From the NCBI GenBank assembly GCA_016237705.1, contig CP066204.1, positions 1,312,001 to 1,376,000 of the forward strand: a stretch of 64,000 nucleotides of DNA, written 5' to 3'. Numbering within the stretch: position 1 is the first letter of the stretch; every line of letters starts with the position of its first letter. Under the pieces are notes generated by a model. It was not told the origin of the DNA. It was given only the letters and a program-made list of their open reading frames with translations, and did not search any database. Positions 1-10,051 of the stretch are shown one piece after another. Position numbers and translations under genes: made by a program. Source of the stretch: Aerococcaceae bacterium zg-252 (GTDB taxonomy: Bacteria; Bacillota; Bacilli; Lactobacillales; Aerococcaceae).

Positions 1-719
1 CTTTCAACAACAGCTTTCACTAAATCAAAAGGTTTAGAGCCTTTTACTGCCACTAAATGCAGCAAGCCGTCATTGATACTCGCATTAGGAAATAATGACT
101 CGAAACCACCGACACTATTAGTCAATGCCATAATTAATAGATTCGTTTCAATCGCTGTCACATTATTTCCATAAGAAATCACTAATGGATAGCCCTCTTG
201 AGAGAAAAATGCTCCTACCGCATCTTTAATATAGGCAAATGCACCTAAACTATTTTTATCAGTTGATTCAGTTTCCATAACGGATTCAGGAATGGCACCG
301 ATTGCTAGCACATTAATAAAGACCTTATCATTAACAAAAGCAATATCCATTGGGACTGGCGTCACTTGTTTGAATTGCTCAATCGCCTCTTCTGGATTAA
401 GCGAATAGCCAATGGCACGACCTAAGTCATTAACAGTACCTAGTGGTACAAAACCAAAATACGGTTGTCGCTCATTTTTGATAATTCCCTGAATCGTTTC
501 ATTGACAGTCCCGTCGCCACCTAAACAAATAACTGAATCGAATCCCTCTTCGTTTGCACAACTCGCCCAATCCGTCGCATCACCCTCTTGTGTCGTTAAA
601 CGCAATGTCACTGTCGAACCATGCGTATTTTCTAATATTGTTTGTAACTGTTTTGCATAAGTTTCAGCCATATTTTTCCCTGAACCTGGATTTGCAATTA
701 ACAATACTTTATTTAACAT
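1..719 (-). CDS. Diacylglycerol/lipid kinase family protein (3' part cut by window edge)
   Basis: Soluble lipid kinase of the DagK/YegS family, which phosphorylates diacylglycerol or a related lipid with ATP at the inner membrane face. The N-terminal 239 codons are in the window. The reading begins MLNKVLLIANPGSGKN, the first beta strand with the phosphate-binding NPxSG motif. The GGDGT nucleotide motif is at residues 67-71, and PLGTVNDLGRAIG matches the family's PLGTxNDxAR block. An ATG two codons upstream (position 725) is in frame, but GAGG lies only 2 nt before it; position 719 gives normal spacing. It is divergent from trhO. The substrate cannot be told from sequence. Confidence 0.88.
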   Translation of the reverse strand, partial: MLNKVLLIANPGSGKNMAETYAKQLQTILENTHGSTVTLRLTTQEGDATDWASCANEEGFDSVICLGGDGTVNETIQGIIKNERQPYFGFVPLGTVNDLGRAIGYSLNPEEAIEQFKQVTPVPMDIAFVNDKVFINVLAIGAIPESVMETESTDKNSLGAFAYIKDAVGAFFSQEGYPLVISYGNNVTAIETNLLIMALTNSVGGFESLFPNASINDGLLHLVAVKGSKPFDLVKAVVE

Positions 720-846
720 CTTCATTACCTCAAATTTAAAATTTACTCTATTTTTATCTTATCATAAACTTATAGATAACGCATTCATAATAGATATTAC
801 AAGATAATTACATTTTTGAAAAATTGCTATCATAAACATCACTTAT

Positions 847-875
847 TTGAGAAATAAGCATATTTTGAGTATAAT
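847..875 (+). promoter_or_regulatory. Promoter of trhO
   Basis: A -35 box TTGAGA (847-852) and a -10 box TATAAT (870-875) are separated by 17 bp, about 57 bp before the trhO start codon. Confidence 0.65.
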
Positions 876-931
876 AGAAAGAGCTGAAAAGCAAAAATTG
901 TAGCATGCAACTACAAGGGGGAAAATTTATT

Positions 932-1903
932 ATGTCAAAAGAATATCGTGTATTACTTTTTTATAAGTATCAAACAATTGAAAATCCAGAACAATTCGCT
1001 GCTGACCATTTAGCTTTTGCTAAAAGCATTGGATTAAAAGGTCGTGTCTTAGTTGGTACTGAAGGTATCAACGGAACGGTTTCAGGAACAATTGCTCAAA
1101 CTGATGCTTATCAAGAGTACGTTCACTCATTACCAGGTTTTGAAGATGTTTGGTTCAAAATTGACGAAGCAGATGACTATGCACATAAAAAAATGTTCGT
1201 ACGTCCGCGTAAAGAAATCGTTGCATTAGGATTAGAAGAAGATATTAATCCTCTTGAAATGACTGGGGAATACTTAACACCTAAACAATTCCGTGATGCG
1301 ATTTTAGATGAAGATACAATCGTTATCGACACTCGTAATGACTATGAATATGACTTAGGTCACTTCAAAGGTGCTGTACGTCCAGATATTCGCAATTTCC
1401 GTGAATTACCACAATGGATGATTGATAACCGTGAAAAATTCATGGAAAAACGTGTAGTTGTTTACTGTACAGGTGGTATTCGTTGTGAAAAATTATCTGG
1501 TTGGTTAGTGCGTGAAGGGTTCAAAGATGTTGGTCAATTACATGGTGGTATTGATACATACGGTAAAGACCCTGAAGTCCGTGGTGACTTATGGGAAGGT
1601 AAAATGTATGTGTTCGATGAGCGTATCGCAGTTGATATTAACCATGTGGACCCTTCAATTATCGGTAAAGATTACTTTGACGGCACACCATGTGAGCGTT
1701 ATGTAAATTGTGGTAACCCATTCTGTAATGAACAAATCTTATGTTCTGAAGAAAATGAGCATAAACACGTTCGTGGTTGCTCACCAGAATGTCGTCGTCA
1801 CCCACGCAATCGTTACATCGTAGAAAATCAATTATCGACAGAACAATGGGAAGAACGTTTAAATGCATTAGGCGAATCGTTAAACGACGCTGTCACAGCA
1901 TAA
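932..1903 (+). CDS. trhO: tRNA uridine(34) hydroxylase, rhodanese family
   Basis: TrhO (YceA, UPF0176 family) carries out oxygen-dependent hydroxylation of uridine 34 in the tRNA wobble position. The 323-residue protein has an N-terminal acylphosphatase-like part, a central rhodanese domain with the active-site loop [13 protein letters not shown] (catalytic Cys about residue 179), and a Cys-rich C-terminal region ([18 protein letters not shown] and CSPECRRH) typical of the family. An in-frame ATG exists at 905, but AAGGGGG at 914-921 fits the ATG at 932 ([10 protein letters not shown]). It is a single-gene unit with its own promoter and a following terminator. Confidence 0.93.
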   Translation: MSKEYRVLLFYKYQTIENPEQFAADHLAFAKSIGLKGRVLVGTEGINGTVSGTIAQTDAYQEYVHSLPGFEDVWFKIDEADDYAHKKMFVRPRKEIVALGLEEDINPLEMTGEYLTPKQFRDAILDEDTIVIDTRNDYEYDLGHFKGAVRPDIRNFRELPQWMIDNREKFMEKRVVVYCTGGIRCEKLSGWLVREGFKDVGQLHGGIDTYGKDPEVRGDLWEGKMYVFDERIAVDINHVDPSIIGKDYFDGTPCERYVNCGNPFCNEQILCSEENEHKHVRGCSPECRRHPRNRYIVENQLSTEQWEERLNALGESLNDAVTA

Positions 1904-1913
1904 TGAACTTTGA

Positions 1914-1947
1914 CGGGGTTGGGATTTTACCTAACCCTGTTTTTTTA
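1914..1947 (+). terminator. Rho-independent terminator after trhO
   Basis: GGGTTGGG pairs with CCTAACCC (one G-U pair) around a short loop, followed by a run of seven T's. Confidence 0.75.
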
Positions 1948-1999
1948 CAAAGGAGTCCTTTATCTTTTGACTCTATTCTAGAAGAAAGAAGGTGCGTTG

Positions 2000-4900
2000 A
2001 TGAGTCATAAGCAAGATGATTTACATACTTCATCGTCAGACAAGATTTCTACGGAAGAACAACCTTTCAGTCAGACAGATACGTCAAGCGAACAAAATAT
2101 CAAAGGCAAAATCAACCAATCTCTTCACCAAATGAAGCATTTATTAGATAAGACGGCAGAAAAACAAAACGTGAATGCCAATCCATATAAAACCCAGCGA
2201 CCTGTAATTGATCGTAGTGCTCCCCTACCGACACCAGAAGAACTGCGTGCATTAAGAGAAGCACGTCGCAAAGCTCGTATCGAAGAGTTGGAACACCTTA
2301 CTTCCCTTAAGGAAGTTGAGGATAGTCACAAAGCTTCACGTTATGGGAAGGCTCCTGTTTCCGATGAACAAAAGACTGAAAATATTGATTCGAGTGCTAT
2401 CCCCCACTTAATTGGTGATTTAGATAAAACACAAGATGATACTAAAGCAGTAATGATTAAGCAAGTACAGGAAGAAAATCTTCAGCTTGAGGAAACTCTC
2501 ATTTCACGTAAAGATGACCCACGCATGAAACATGCAGACACACAAACGGTAGTCAGTGAAAAAACGTCCAATCATGATGTTCTTGTCAATCAATCATTCG
2601 ATGATAAAATAACAGAAAATGACTTCGCACCGAACGTGCCACAAGCTGTGGTAATTTCAGATGAAGTAATCGCTAATTATTCAGATTTCGACACACTGAA
2701 TGAATCGAATGAACTAGCAGAAGACACACCGGCAACGAATTCCAAAAAACGTCTAGTTTTTCCATTTAAAGTTAAACGAAAACAAAAAAAACGTCATAGT
2801 GAGTATTCACTCGATGAATTGGATAGTAAAGGTAAAATTATTTTCGGTTTCAATGTTTTCTTCAATGTATTGAAACGCTTTGTCATCTACCTATTACTAA
2901 TTGGTATCTTATTCGGAGCAATGGCAGGTGGAATTGGAGCTGGCTACTTTGCCTATCTCGTATCGAAAACAACGCCACCTACTCGAGAACAAATGGCAGA
3001 ACAAATCAATCGTGTCGACCAACAAAGTACCTTGTATTATGCTGACGGTTCTCAAATTGCGAATGTTCGTGCCGATATTGTCCGAAATGTAGCGGAGTTG
3101 CAAGATATTTCTCAATACATTATTGACGGCTTAGTCGCAACCGAAGATGAATATTTCTATGAACACCCTGGTGTCGTACCAAAAGCAATACTTCGTGCTA
3201 CTTTACAAGCCTTATTAACATCAGGCTCTGGTACAGGTGGATCAACCTTAACACAACAATTAGTAAAACAACAATTACTAACCAATGATGTCACGTTCTT
3301 GCGTAAAGCCAATGAAATTTTATTGGCATTGCGTGTGGAAAATCATTTTTCAAAAGATGAAATTTTAACAGCCTACTTAAATATTTCACCTTTCGGCCGT
3401 AATAATAGTGGGGATAATATTGCCGGTATTTTAAGTGCCTCACAAGGTATTTTCGGTAAATCGCCGAAAGAAGTCAATCTTCCTCAAGCTGCCTTTTTGG
3501 TGGGATTACCGCAAGCACCATATGCTTATACACCTTATACCCAGACAGGTGAATTGCAAACGGATCAATCTGCTGGTGTTGAACGAATGAAAGAAGTCTT
3601 ATTTAGAATGTATCGTACGCAAAAAATTACTAAAGAAGAATATGAATCAGCTATTGCGTATGATATTACAAAAGACTTTATCCCTACTGTTCATCGTAAT
3701 GAAGAACGTCAAACGTATCTCTATCAAGCGATGATGCATGGTGCAATCGAACAATTGATGCGTTTAAATATTGCAGAGAAAAATTTAACTTGGGAACAAG
3801 TCAATGCTGATCCTGAATGGTACAATGAATTCTATTATGCAGCCGAAGAACAGTTGAGAACTGGTGGCTACCGTGTTTATACAACAATTAACAAAGGAAT
3901 ATATGACCAATTGCAAACATCAGCTGCTGAACACATCGATGAATTAGGTGCAACCTATGACGGAGTGTATACCAATCCCGATACTGGAGAAGAAACCTAT
4001 TATGTGGAATCTGTTCAATCTGGTGTCGTTGTAATGGACAATACAACTGGTCGTGTACTTGGTTTCGTATCCGGTACGGATTATGAAAATAATCAAATCG
4101 ACCATGCATTCCGTATGCGTCGTTCGCCTGGTTCAACTATCAAACCATTAGCAGTTTATGGGCCAGCTATTGAACATAACTTGATTAATCCCTCAACTGT
4201 TATTCCAGACACTGCCTTTGAAAAAGTATTTGATGACGGTACTACATGGACACCGACCAACTACGGTGGAGTTTATAGTGACGGGTTCTTAACGGCTCGT
4301 ACTGCCCTACTCCGTTCGGATAACTTGCCAGCTGTTCGAGTTTATCAAGAAATAATCAATCAAAATATCCCAGTATTTGATTATTTACAAAAAATGGGCT
4401 TTGATGTTGTGGACTCTTATACCAAAGAAGACACAAAAAACCTTGCATTCTCATTAGGTGGGGTAACCACAGGTCCAACTGTCTTTGAGCAAACAAGAGC
4501 CTTTACTACATTTGCGAATAATGGTAAATATGTGGACGGGTACTTTATCGAAAAAATCGAAGATGCCTTTGGTAATACGGTTTATCAACATGATACACAA
4601 CCAGTTGATGTCTTCTCAGAAGATACCAATTATTTAATGGTAGATATGTTGCGTGATACGAATACAGAAGGTACTGGACGTACGGCTGCTGCCAATATGG
4701 CAATGGGTGGTGACTGGATTGCAAAATCTGGTATTAGTGAAAACTCTCGTGATGTCTGGTACATTGCATCTACACCAAAAATTACAATTGGAACATGGAT
4801 TGGTTATGATAATCGTTATGTTGATTATACAATTGATATTAATGACGGTTTTGACCGTGAAAGTGTTCGAATTCAAAAATATTGGGCAAATTTAGCCAAT

Positions 4901-5311
4901 GACTTATATGCAAAATATCCGGATATTTTCGGAACAGAGCAAGTCTTTGCAAAACCAGATTCTGTTCAAGAAACAGAAGTTATCCAATCAACTGGTACAT
5001 TGCCAGGTACGATAACGGTTGATGGCACACCTGTATCCATGACAAGTCCATTAGTCAACGAAGTGTTTAAAACGACTAATCCTGCACCAGCATTGGATTA
5101 TCGCTTTATCTTTGGTGCATCAGAAGAAGAATTACAACGTTTTTGGAATGGTTATATACAACAAGCGCTTGAAGCTTTACGTCGTCAACAAGCGGCACAA
5201 CAAAATAACCGTTCTTCAAGCAGTAATAATAATCAAACAAATAATCAAAATGAAAACCAAAATCAGCCAACTGCTGAAACAACAACCGTTGCACCACCAA
5301 CATCTGAATAA
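2000..5311 (+). CDS. Class A penicillin-binding protein (bifunctional transglycosylase/transpeptidase)
   Basis: Polymerises and cross-links peptidoglycan at the outer membrane face. A cytoplasmic N-terminal tail of about 290 residues, rich in acidic and polar residues, precedes one membrane segment (about 294-321). The GT51 domain has ATEDEYFYEHPG (catalytic Glu about 382), GGSTLTQQLVKQ and RKANEILLAL. The transpeptidase has the SxxK box STIK (Ser712), SDN (773-775) and KSG (909-911). The C-terminus is a low-complexity Gln/Asn/Ser/Thr tail. An in-frame TTG lies one codon upstream, but ATG at 2000 is well placed after AGAAGG. Streptococcal PBP1b is the closest type I can name. The cytoplasmic tail is unusually long for the family. 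Confidence 0.92.
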   Translation: MSHKQDDLHTSSSDKISTEEQPFSQTDTSSEQNIKGKINQSLHQMKHLLDKTAEKQNVNANPYKTQRPVIDRSAPLPTPEELRALREARRKARIEELEHLTSLKEVEDSHKASRYGKAPVSDEQKTENIDSSAIPHLIGDLDKTQDDTKAVMIKQVQEENLQLEETLISRKDDPRMKHADTQTVVSEKTSNHDVLVNQSFDDKITENDFAPNVPQAVVISDEVIANYSDFDTLNESNELAEDTPATNSKKRLVFPFKVKRKQKKRHSEYSLDELDSKGKIIFGFNVFFNVLKRFVIYLLLIGILFGAMAGGIGAGYFAYLVSKTTPPTREQMAEQINRVDQQSTLYYADGSQIANVRADIVRNVAELQDISQYIIDGLVATEDEYFYEHPGVVPKAILRATLQALLTSGSGTGGSTLTQQLVKQQLLTNDVTFLRKANEILLALRVENHFSKDEILTAYLNISPFGRNNSGDNIAGILSASQGIFGKSPKEVNLPQAAFLVGLPQAPYAYTPYTQTGELQTDQSAGVERMKEVLFRMYRTQKITKEEYESAIAYDITKDFIPTVHRNEERQTYLYQAMMHGAIEQLMRLNIAEKNLTWEQVNADPEWYNEFYYAAEEQLRTGGYRVYTTINKGIYDQLQTSAAEHIDELGATYDGVYTNPDTGEETYYVESVQSGVVVMDNTTGRVLGFVSGTDYENNQIDHAFRMRRSPGSTIKPLAVYGPAIEHNLINPSTVIPDTAFEKVFDDGTTWTPTNYGGVYSDGFLTARTALLRSDNLPAVRVYQEIINQNIPVFDYLQKMGFDVVDSYTKEDTKNLAFSLGGVTTGPTVFEQTRAFTTFANNGKYVDGYFIEKIEDAFGNTVYQHDTQPVDVFSEDTNYLMVDMLRDTNTEGTGRTAAANMAMGGDWIAKSGISENSRDVWYIASTPKITIGTWIGYDNRYVDYTIDINDGFDRESVRIQKYWANLANDLYAKYPDIFGTEQVFAKPDSVQETEVIQSTGTLPGTITVDGTPVSMTSPLVNEVFKTTNPAPALDYRFIFGASEEELQRFWNGYIQQALEALRRQQAAQQNNRSSSSNNNQTNNQNENQNQPTAETTTVAPPTSE

Positions 5312-5363
5312 AAAATATAAAACAGTCGATAAGTTGGCTGTCCTATATTTCATTATATAAATA

Positions 5364-5414
5364 AAAACATCATCAGCGTCTAGATTCTCTTGAATCATTC
5401 GCTGATGATGTTTT
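5364..5414. terminator. Bidirectional terminator between the PBP gene and the MalY/PatB gene
   Basis: A perfect 15-bp inverted repeat (AAAACATCATCAGCG and its complement) around a 21-nt loop, with A's on the left and T's on the right. It can end both converging transcripts. Confidence 0.85.
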
Positions 5415-5421
5415 GTGTTTA

Positions 5422-6591
5422 TTACGCATTTTCAATCATTTTTTTAATTGCGTGTTCTATATTTTGTGGGTGAGTTGCGAGATTTAGGCGAATATATCCA
5501 GTATATTCTTCTCCAAACCATTCTCCGAAATCAATCGCTAAGCCACATTGGTCTTGGATGTAAGTCTTACAATCTCTACCTTTCAATATCGGATTCAAAT
5601 CCAATAACAATAGATAAGTACCTTGCAATTCAAATACTTTCACTTCTGGCAATGCACGTTTTAATTCTGCTTGAATATAACGATAATTATGTTCAATGAC
5701 AGTTAACACTTGAGCCAGCCACTCAGTACCCTTTTCATAGGCTGCTTGAGTTGCGATAGCACCCATTATATTTACTTCAGATTGCCCAACATAGTTTAAA
5801 TGGCAATCATATTGTTCTCGTAAATCAGCATTCGGAATCATCACAATAGAATGTGTCAATCCAGCCAAATTAAATGACTTAGAGGCAGAAGTCAGTGCCA
5901 CGACCCCTTGTTGAACATAGTCATGCTTAACTGCTAACATTGCCTGTTGTTTATGTTCCCCGAATACAAAATCTTGATGAATCTCATCTGAAATCAAAAT
6001 CACACCATGTTTTTGACAAATATCGAGTAAGCGAATTTGTTCGTCCACTGTCCAAACACGTCCGGCTGGGTTGTGTGGCGAGCAATGAATAATCATTTTA
6101 ACAGCTTGATTTTCAATTTCTGCCTCGATTTTATCAAAATCTAAATGAAACGTAGCTTCTGATTCAATTAAATTAACCGTCACTAACTGACGTTTAGTAT
6201 CACGAATCGCATTAAAGAACGGATAATATACAGGTGGAAAAATCATAATAGCATCGTCCTCATGCGTAAAAGCATGAATCACATGATACAATGCTTGTAC
6301 CACTCCTGGTGTATAACGCAACCAGTCTTTTTGGATATTCACGTCAAAACGTTCAGACATCCATTGTTTAAATGCACAAATATAATTCTGTGAAACATAT
6401 GAATAACCATACACTCCATGTTGCACACGTTCCGTTAATGCCTCTGAAATCGCCGCTGATACTTTGAAATCCATATCCGCTACCCAAAGTGGCAATAAAT
6501 TCGCATCTCCAAATCGCTCATCTAGCTTATCCCACTTTAGCGACAATGAATGACGACGCTCAACCGAATATTGCTCCAAAAATTGTTCCAT
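5422..6591 (-). CDS. MalY/PatB family PLP-dependent C-S lyase (cystathionine beta-lyase type)
   Basis: Fold-type I PLP enzyme of 389 residues. The family cleaves cystathionine or cysteine to a thiol, pyruvate and ammonia. Visible motifs are LPLWVADMDF near the N-terminus, HCSPHNPAGRVW, ISDEIHQDFVF and the PLP-lysine segment SASKSFNLAGL (Lys238). An in-frame start at 6657 would run into the upstream gene. The ATG at 6591 (MEQFLEQYSVERR) matches the usual family start. The gene lies just downstream of a cystathionine gamma-synthase-like gene, so the pair probably carries transsulfuration from cysteine toward homocysteine. A role as a cysteine desulfhydrase is also possible. Confidence 0.9.
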   Translation of the reverse strand: MEQFLEQYSVERRHSLSLKWDKLDERFGDANLLPLWVADMDFKVSAAISEALTERVQHGVYGYSYVSQNYICAFKQWMSERFDVNIQKDWLRYTPGVVQALYHVIHAFTHEDDAIMIFPPVYYPFFNAIRDTKRQLVTVNLIESEATFHLDFDKIEAEIENQAVKMIIHCSPHNPAGRVWTVDEQIRLLDICQKHGVILISDEIHQDFVFGEHKQQAMLAVKHDYVQQGVVALTSASKSFNLAGLTHSIVMIPNADLREQYDCHLNYVGQSEVNIMGAIATQAAYEKGTEWLAQVLTVIEHNYRYIQAELKRALPEVKVFELQGTYLLLLDLNPILKGRDCKTYIQDQCGLAIDFGEWFGEEYTGYIRLNLATHPQNIEHAIKKMIENA

Positions 6592-6625
6592 TAGACAACA
6601 CCTACTTTCTTCTTGTATTTTATTA

Positions 6626-7717
6626 TTAATTAAGTGCTGCCAATGCCTGTTCAACATCTTGAATTAAATCTTCTGCTGACTCAATACCAATCGAAATTCG
6701 TAACAAATCAGGCGTTAAACCATACGATTCACGTAATTCTTTCGGAATATCAGCATGTGTTTGTGTTGTTGGATAAGTAATCAAACTTTCTACCCCACCT
6801 AAACTTTCAGCATACGTCAATATCTTTAGATTCGCTAAAAATGGTCCTATTTGCTGTTCATCTTGCAACTTAATACTAAGCATTGCACCTTCTCCTGCAT
6901 AAAGCACCTCTTTAATTTTTGGATTAGATTTCAACGCTTCCACAAGTGCTTTCGCATTCGCTTCTTGCTGATTAAAACGTAAAGGTAATGTTTTAAGACT
7001 TCGAATAAATAACCAACAATCAAATGCAGATAAAGTCGGCCCAGTCGTATTCGACAACCATAATAAACGTTCTCCTAATTCTGGTCGATTCGTCACAACA
7101 ACACCAGCTAAAATATCATTGTGCCCTGTTAAAAATTTAGTTCCAGAGTGAATAACTAAATCTGCCCCTAATAATAATGGACGCTGACGTAATGGTGTCA
7201 ACAAGGTATTGTCTACAATAACCAGTGCATCATATTGTTTCGCTAATGCGACCATTTTGTTCAAATCGACCACTTGCATTAATGGATTAGTCGGTGTTTC
7301 AATGATAACAGCTGTAATCGTATCATTTAATTGCTTTTCAAAATCTTCTTCATCTGTAAAATAATGGAATGTCGCCATTTGACGTTGCTCTAAATCGTTG
7401 AAATAGCGAAAACTTCCACCATATAAATCTCGTGACACTAAAAATATGCTACCTAAAGGGAATAGCTGCATCACTAATTGGATAGCACTCATACCAGAGC
7501 TTGTCACAAATGCATGCGTTCCACCCTCTAATTCAGCCAGTCCCTCCTCTAATACAGTACGAGTTGGATTTTTTGTACGAGTATAGTCATACCCTGTACT
7601 CACTCCTAATTCAGGGTGCTCATAAGCTGTTGATAAATGAATCGGTAAACTTACTGCCCCTGTTCGTGGGTCTTTACGATTACCTAATTGTGCTAATTTT
7701 GTTTCAATTGTTGTCAT
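6626..7717 (-). CDS. Cys/Met metabolism PLP enzyme (cystathionine gamma-synthase type)
   Basis: 363-residue member of the Cys/Met PLP-dependent enzyme family. Motifs include YDYTRTKNPTRTVLEE, SSGMSAIQLV, the segment IVDNTLLTP, and SGTKFLTGHNDILAGVV with the PLP lysine at about residue 194. Length and motifs fit cystathionine gamma-synthase or O-acetylhomoserine thiol-lyase (MetB/MetI); these cannot be separated by eye. It is first in a two-gene unit with the MalY/PatB gene. Expression is probably controlled at the palindrome inside its promoter (7761-7789). No S-box or T-box leader is visible. Confidence 0.9.
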   Translation of the reverse strand: MTTIETKLAQLGNRKDPRTGAVSLPIHLSTAYEHPELGVSTGYDYTRTKNPTRTVLEEGLAELEGGTHAFVTSSGMSAIQLVMQLFPLGSIFLVSRDLYGGSFRYFNDLEQRQMATFHYFTDEEDFEKQLNDTITAVIIETPTNPLMQVVDLNKMVALAKQYDALVIVDNTLLTPLRQRPLLLGADLVIHSGTKFLTGHNDILAGVVVTNRPELGERLLWLSNTTGPTLSAFDCWLFIRSLKTLPLRFNQQEANAKALVEALKSNPKIKEVLYAGEGAMLSIKLQDEQQIGPFLANLKILTYAESLGGVESLITYPTTQTHADIPKELRESYGLTPDLLRISIGIESAEDLIQDVEQALAALN

Positions 7718-7760
7718 AACAGTAATACTCCATTTATTAAATTTATATTAGAACACTTTA

Positions 7761-7789
7761 ATTTTATCTTGTATTCAGAATACTGTCAA
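7761..7789 (-). promoter_or_regulatory. Promoter with palindromic operator, metB-like/malY-like operon
   Basis: On the minus strand a perfect -35 TTGACA (7784-7789) and a -10 TAAAAT (7761-7766) are 17 bp apart. The spacer contains a perfect 13-bp palindrome, GTATTCTGAATAC (7771-7783), placed where a repressor would block RNA polymerase. The regulator is not identified. Confidence 0.65.
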
Positions 7790-7840
7790 CGCTAAATCAA
7801 TCGAAACAATGACACGATTTTTATTACGTTTGGCTAATTT

Positions 7841-9033
7841 CTAATTCATCTTATTTTTACGCAAAATTACCCAATATCCACATATCACAAAAATGGCAAC
7901 CAATATAGCCGTTACCGTCCACGTATTCGTGATACCAATCAATTCAGATGATACACCATTGACCCAAAGCATCATTGCCATAACGATAGCCTCAAAAGAA
8001 TAGTAAATTGAAACGGTCGTATTTCTAAATCGGTCATCTTCCACAATTTCTTTATGTAATAAAGTAGACCCTTTCACACCACAAATCGTATTCATAATAA
8101 TATAAATAGCAAAGATAATAATTCTTACTATCATATCAATATTTAACGACATCAATAGCACCAGTGCGACATTAATATAAATCAAAATCATAAATGTCAT
8201 ACTCGGTTTTAGTTGTTTTAACACCTTATCAGCAATAAAGCTACCTATCATGCCACATACCGAGATAATAATCCACATATAACTCGTTAACGATTGATTG
8301 TTAGCATCATAAAATACTGCTTGCCATTGATTAGACGGCCCTAAATCAATGATAGCAGGAATAGTAATCAATAACATCAATATAATTCCGATTTTAGCTT
8401 TCAATAAGCCACTCGCAACACTTTTTAATTCATTCATTGAAGTGCTAATAATCTGTGTAAAATCAAGCGATATTTTTTCTCGGTAATCTTCAATCATTGA
8501 CACAACCAGTACTTGCCCTAAACACGCCACCATACTAAAGACAAGTGGTAAATAAGCAGCATGTGTATATAAATAATTAGAAGAAATGAATCCAACAATA
8601 AGTGCAGTGCTTGACCCAATCAAAGACGCTCTTGAAAACATACGGTCATAATCGATTGACTCATCATACCCTTTTTTCTTTAATGTATTAATCACCCAAC
8701 TACTAGCTGTTCCCGACTGAAAAGACTCACTAATAGACGATAAAAGAGCTGATACTAAAAGTAAAGCATACTGATTACTTAATAGCAGTAATAAGCCACT
8801 GATTCTAAAAAATGAACTGATAAACAATGATTTTTTCTCACCAATTACATCAGTAATAGCCCCACATGGCACTTCTGTAAAAAATGAACATAGCCAAAAT
8901 AGTGATAAATAAGTCCCAACTTGTTGTACAGTAAATGTTTTTAATAAAAAATATATAAAATTGGATTAAAGAACGAAACCATAGCAACAAAAATAAAATT
9001 TAATGCATAATATCGAGTTAAAATTCTTTTCAA
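7841..9033 (-). pseudogene. MFS transporter, broken near the N-terminus by a 1-base frameshift
   Basis: The intact part (about 343 residues from 8872) is a multi-pass membrane protein with major facilitator character: PCGAITDVIGEKKSL is the usual loop 2-3 motif region, followed by many hydrophobic segments. Homologous sequence continues upstream in another frame: after GGAGGAG (minus strand, about 9041-9048) a TTG start at 9033 reads MKRILTRYYALNFIFVAMVS, the first membrane segment, and stops. Adding one base in the six-base A run at 8946-8951 (T run on the coding strand) joins the two frames as ILYIFLLKTFTVQQVGTYLS. The gene is inactive, slippage-prone, or carries a sequencing error. The substrate is unknown. 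Confidence 0.75.
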
Positions 9034-9306
9034 TTTATCTCTCCTCCTTAATTGATTTTCTCTTTGCTTGAAAAAGAATGATACAATATTCTATTTCTAT
9101 TTAACAATCAGCGTTTTTTCAGTCATTTCAATTTATATGCGTAGTTAAACAGATAGCAGCTAAATCATTAGAATATTATAAAAACCCTTTCATATCATAT
9201 CATGCTAGAGCATATCAAATCAAATTCTAGTTTTTTCAAATCATCTCCCATAGTTTCCACTATAAAAAGACGGTATAGTTATGACAAAGAGAAAGGAGAA
9301 CAAAAC
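9034..9306. other. Intergenic region between divergent transporter and ccdA
   Basis: AT-rich spacer of 273 bp that must hold the promoters of both units. A reading frame runs in from 9202 but has no ribosome site. AGAAAGGAG at about 9291-9299 fixes the ccdA start at 9307. I see no convincing -35/-10 pair for ccdA, which would suit an activated promoter. Confidence 0.5.
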
Positions 9307-10014
9307 ATGACCCCAATAGTATTTTCAATATCAGTATTTTTAGCAGGAGTGCTATCATTCTTTTCACCCTGTATTTTGCCGCTATTACCAGTATACGTCG
9401 GTGTGTTACTCGATTCAGATGAACCACGCACAATACGCATATTCGGTATTGACATCGCTTGGTATGGAATAGTAAAAACACTATTCTTTATCGCTGGACT
9501 TTCAACTGTTTTTATCACTCTAGGATATGGTGCTGGATTTCTAGGAAATCTACTCTATGCTGAATGGTTCCGTTATCTTTTAGGTGCGATTGTAATTATA
9601 CTTGGTATTCATCAAACAGGTATTATCAACATCAAACAATTACAAAAACAAAAGAGCGTACAACTAGATAATAATAAAAAACGTAATGATTTTTATAATG
9701 CGTTCTTACTTGGTCTAACATTCAGTTTCGGTTGGACTCCATGTGTCGGACCTGTTTTAAGTTCAGTACTCGCAATTGCCGCTTCTGGTGGCAACGGTGC
9801 ATGGCAAGGTGCATTGTTAATGCTTCTTTACACACTTGGCTTAGCACTACCCTTTTTATTAGTCGCACTCGCATCATCACTTGTTTTACGTCACTTCAAC
9901 AAAATTAAACCACATATGGATACACTCAAAAAAGTTGGTGGTATCATCATTATTTTAATGGGTATTTTACTTATGTTTGGTAACTTAAATATTTTTTCAC
10001 GCCTATTTGGCTAA
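9307..10014 (+). CDS. ccdA: CcdA family thiol-disulfide electron transporter
   Basis: Integral membrane protein of 235 residues that passes electrons from cytoplasmic thioredoxin to thiol proteins outside the membrane. It has about six hydrophobic segments and the two conserved proline-flanked cysteines: SFFSPCILPLLPVY in the first segment and FGWTPCVGPVLSSVL in the fourth. The ATG at 9307 follows AGAAAGGAGAAC. It heads the cluster with a Met-rich lipoprotein, a TlpA-like lipoprotein and MsrAB. In pneumococcus the equivalent CcdA/Etrx/MsrAB proteins form an electron relay to surface MsrAB, so the same role is inferred here. Confidence 0.93.
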   Translation: MTPIVFSISVFLAGVLSFFSPCILPLLPVYVGVLLDSDEPRTIRIFGIDIAWYGIVKTLFFIAGLSTVFITLGYGAGFLGNLLYAEWFRYLLGAIVIILGIHQTGIINIKQLQKQKSVQLDNNKKRNDFYNAFLLGLTFSFGWTPCVGPVLSSVLAIAASGGNGAWQGALLMLLYTLGLALPFLLVALASSLVLRHFNKIKPHMDTLKKVGGIIIILMGILLMFGNLNIFSRLFG

Positions 10015-10051
10015 AAACTAAAAAATTATTGTAATTAAAGGAGAATTTACT

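Noticed and set aside
554-739. Plus-strand open frame opposite the lipid kinase
   Set aside because: It is a shadow of the kinase frame, which shows the GGDGT and NPGSG motifs.
7718-7800. S-box or methionine T-box before the metB-like gene
   Set aside because: The leader is only about 40 nt and lacks the conserved sequences. A protein operator fits better.
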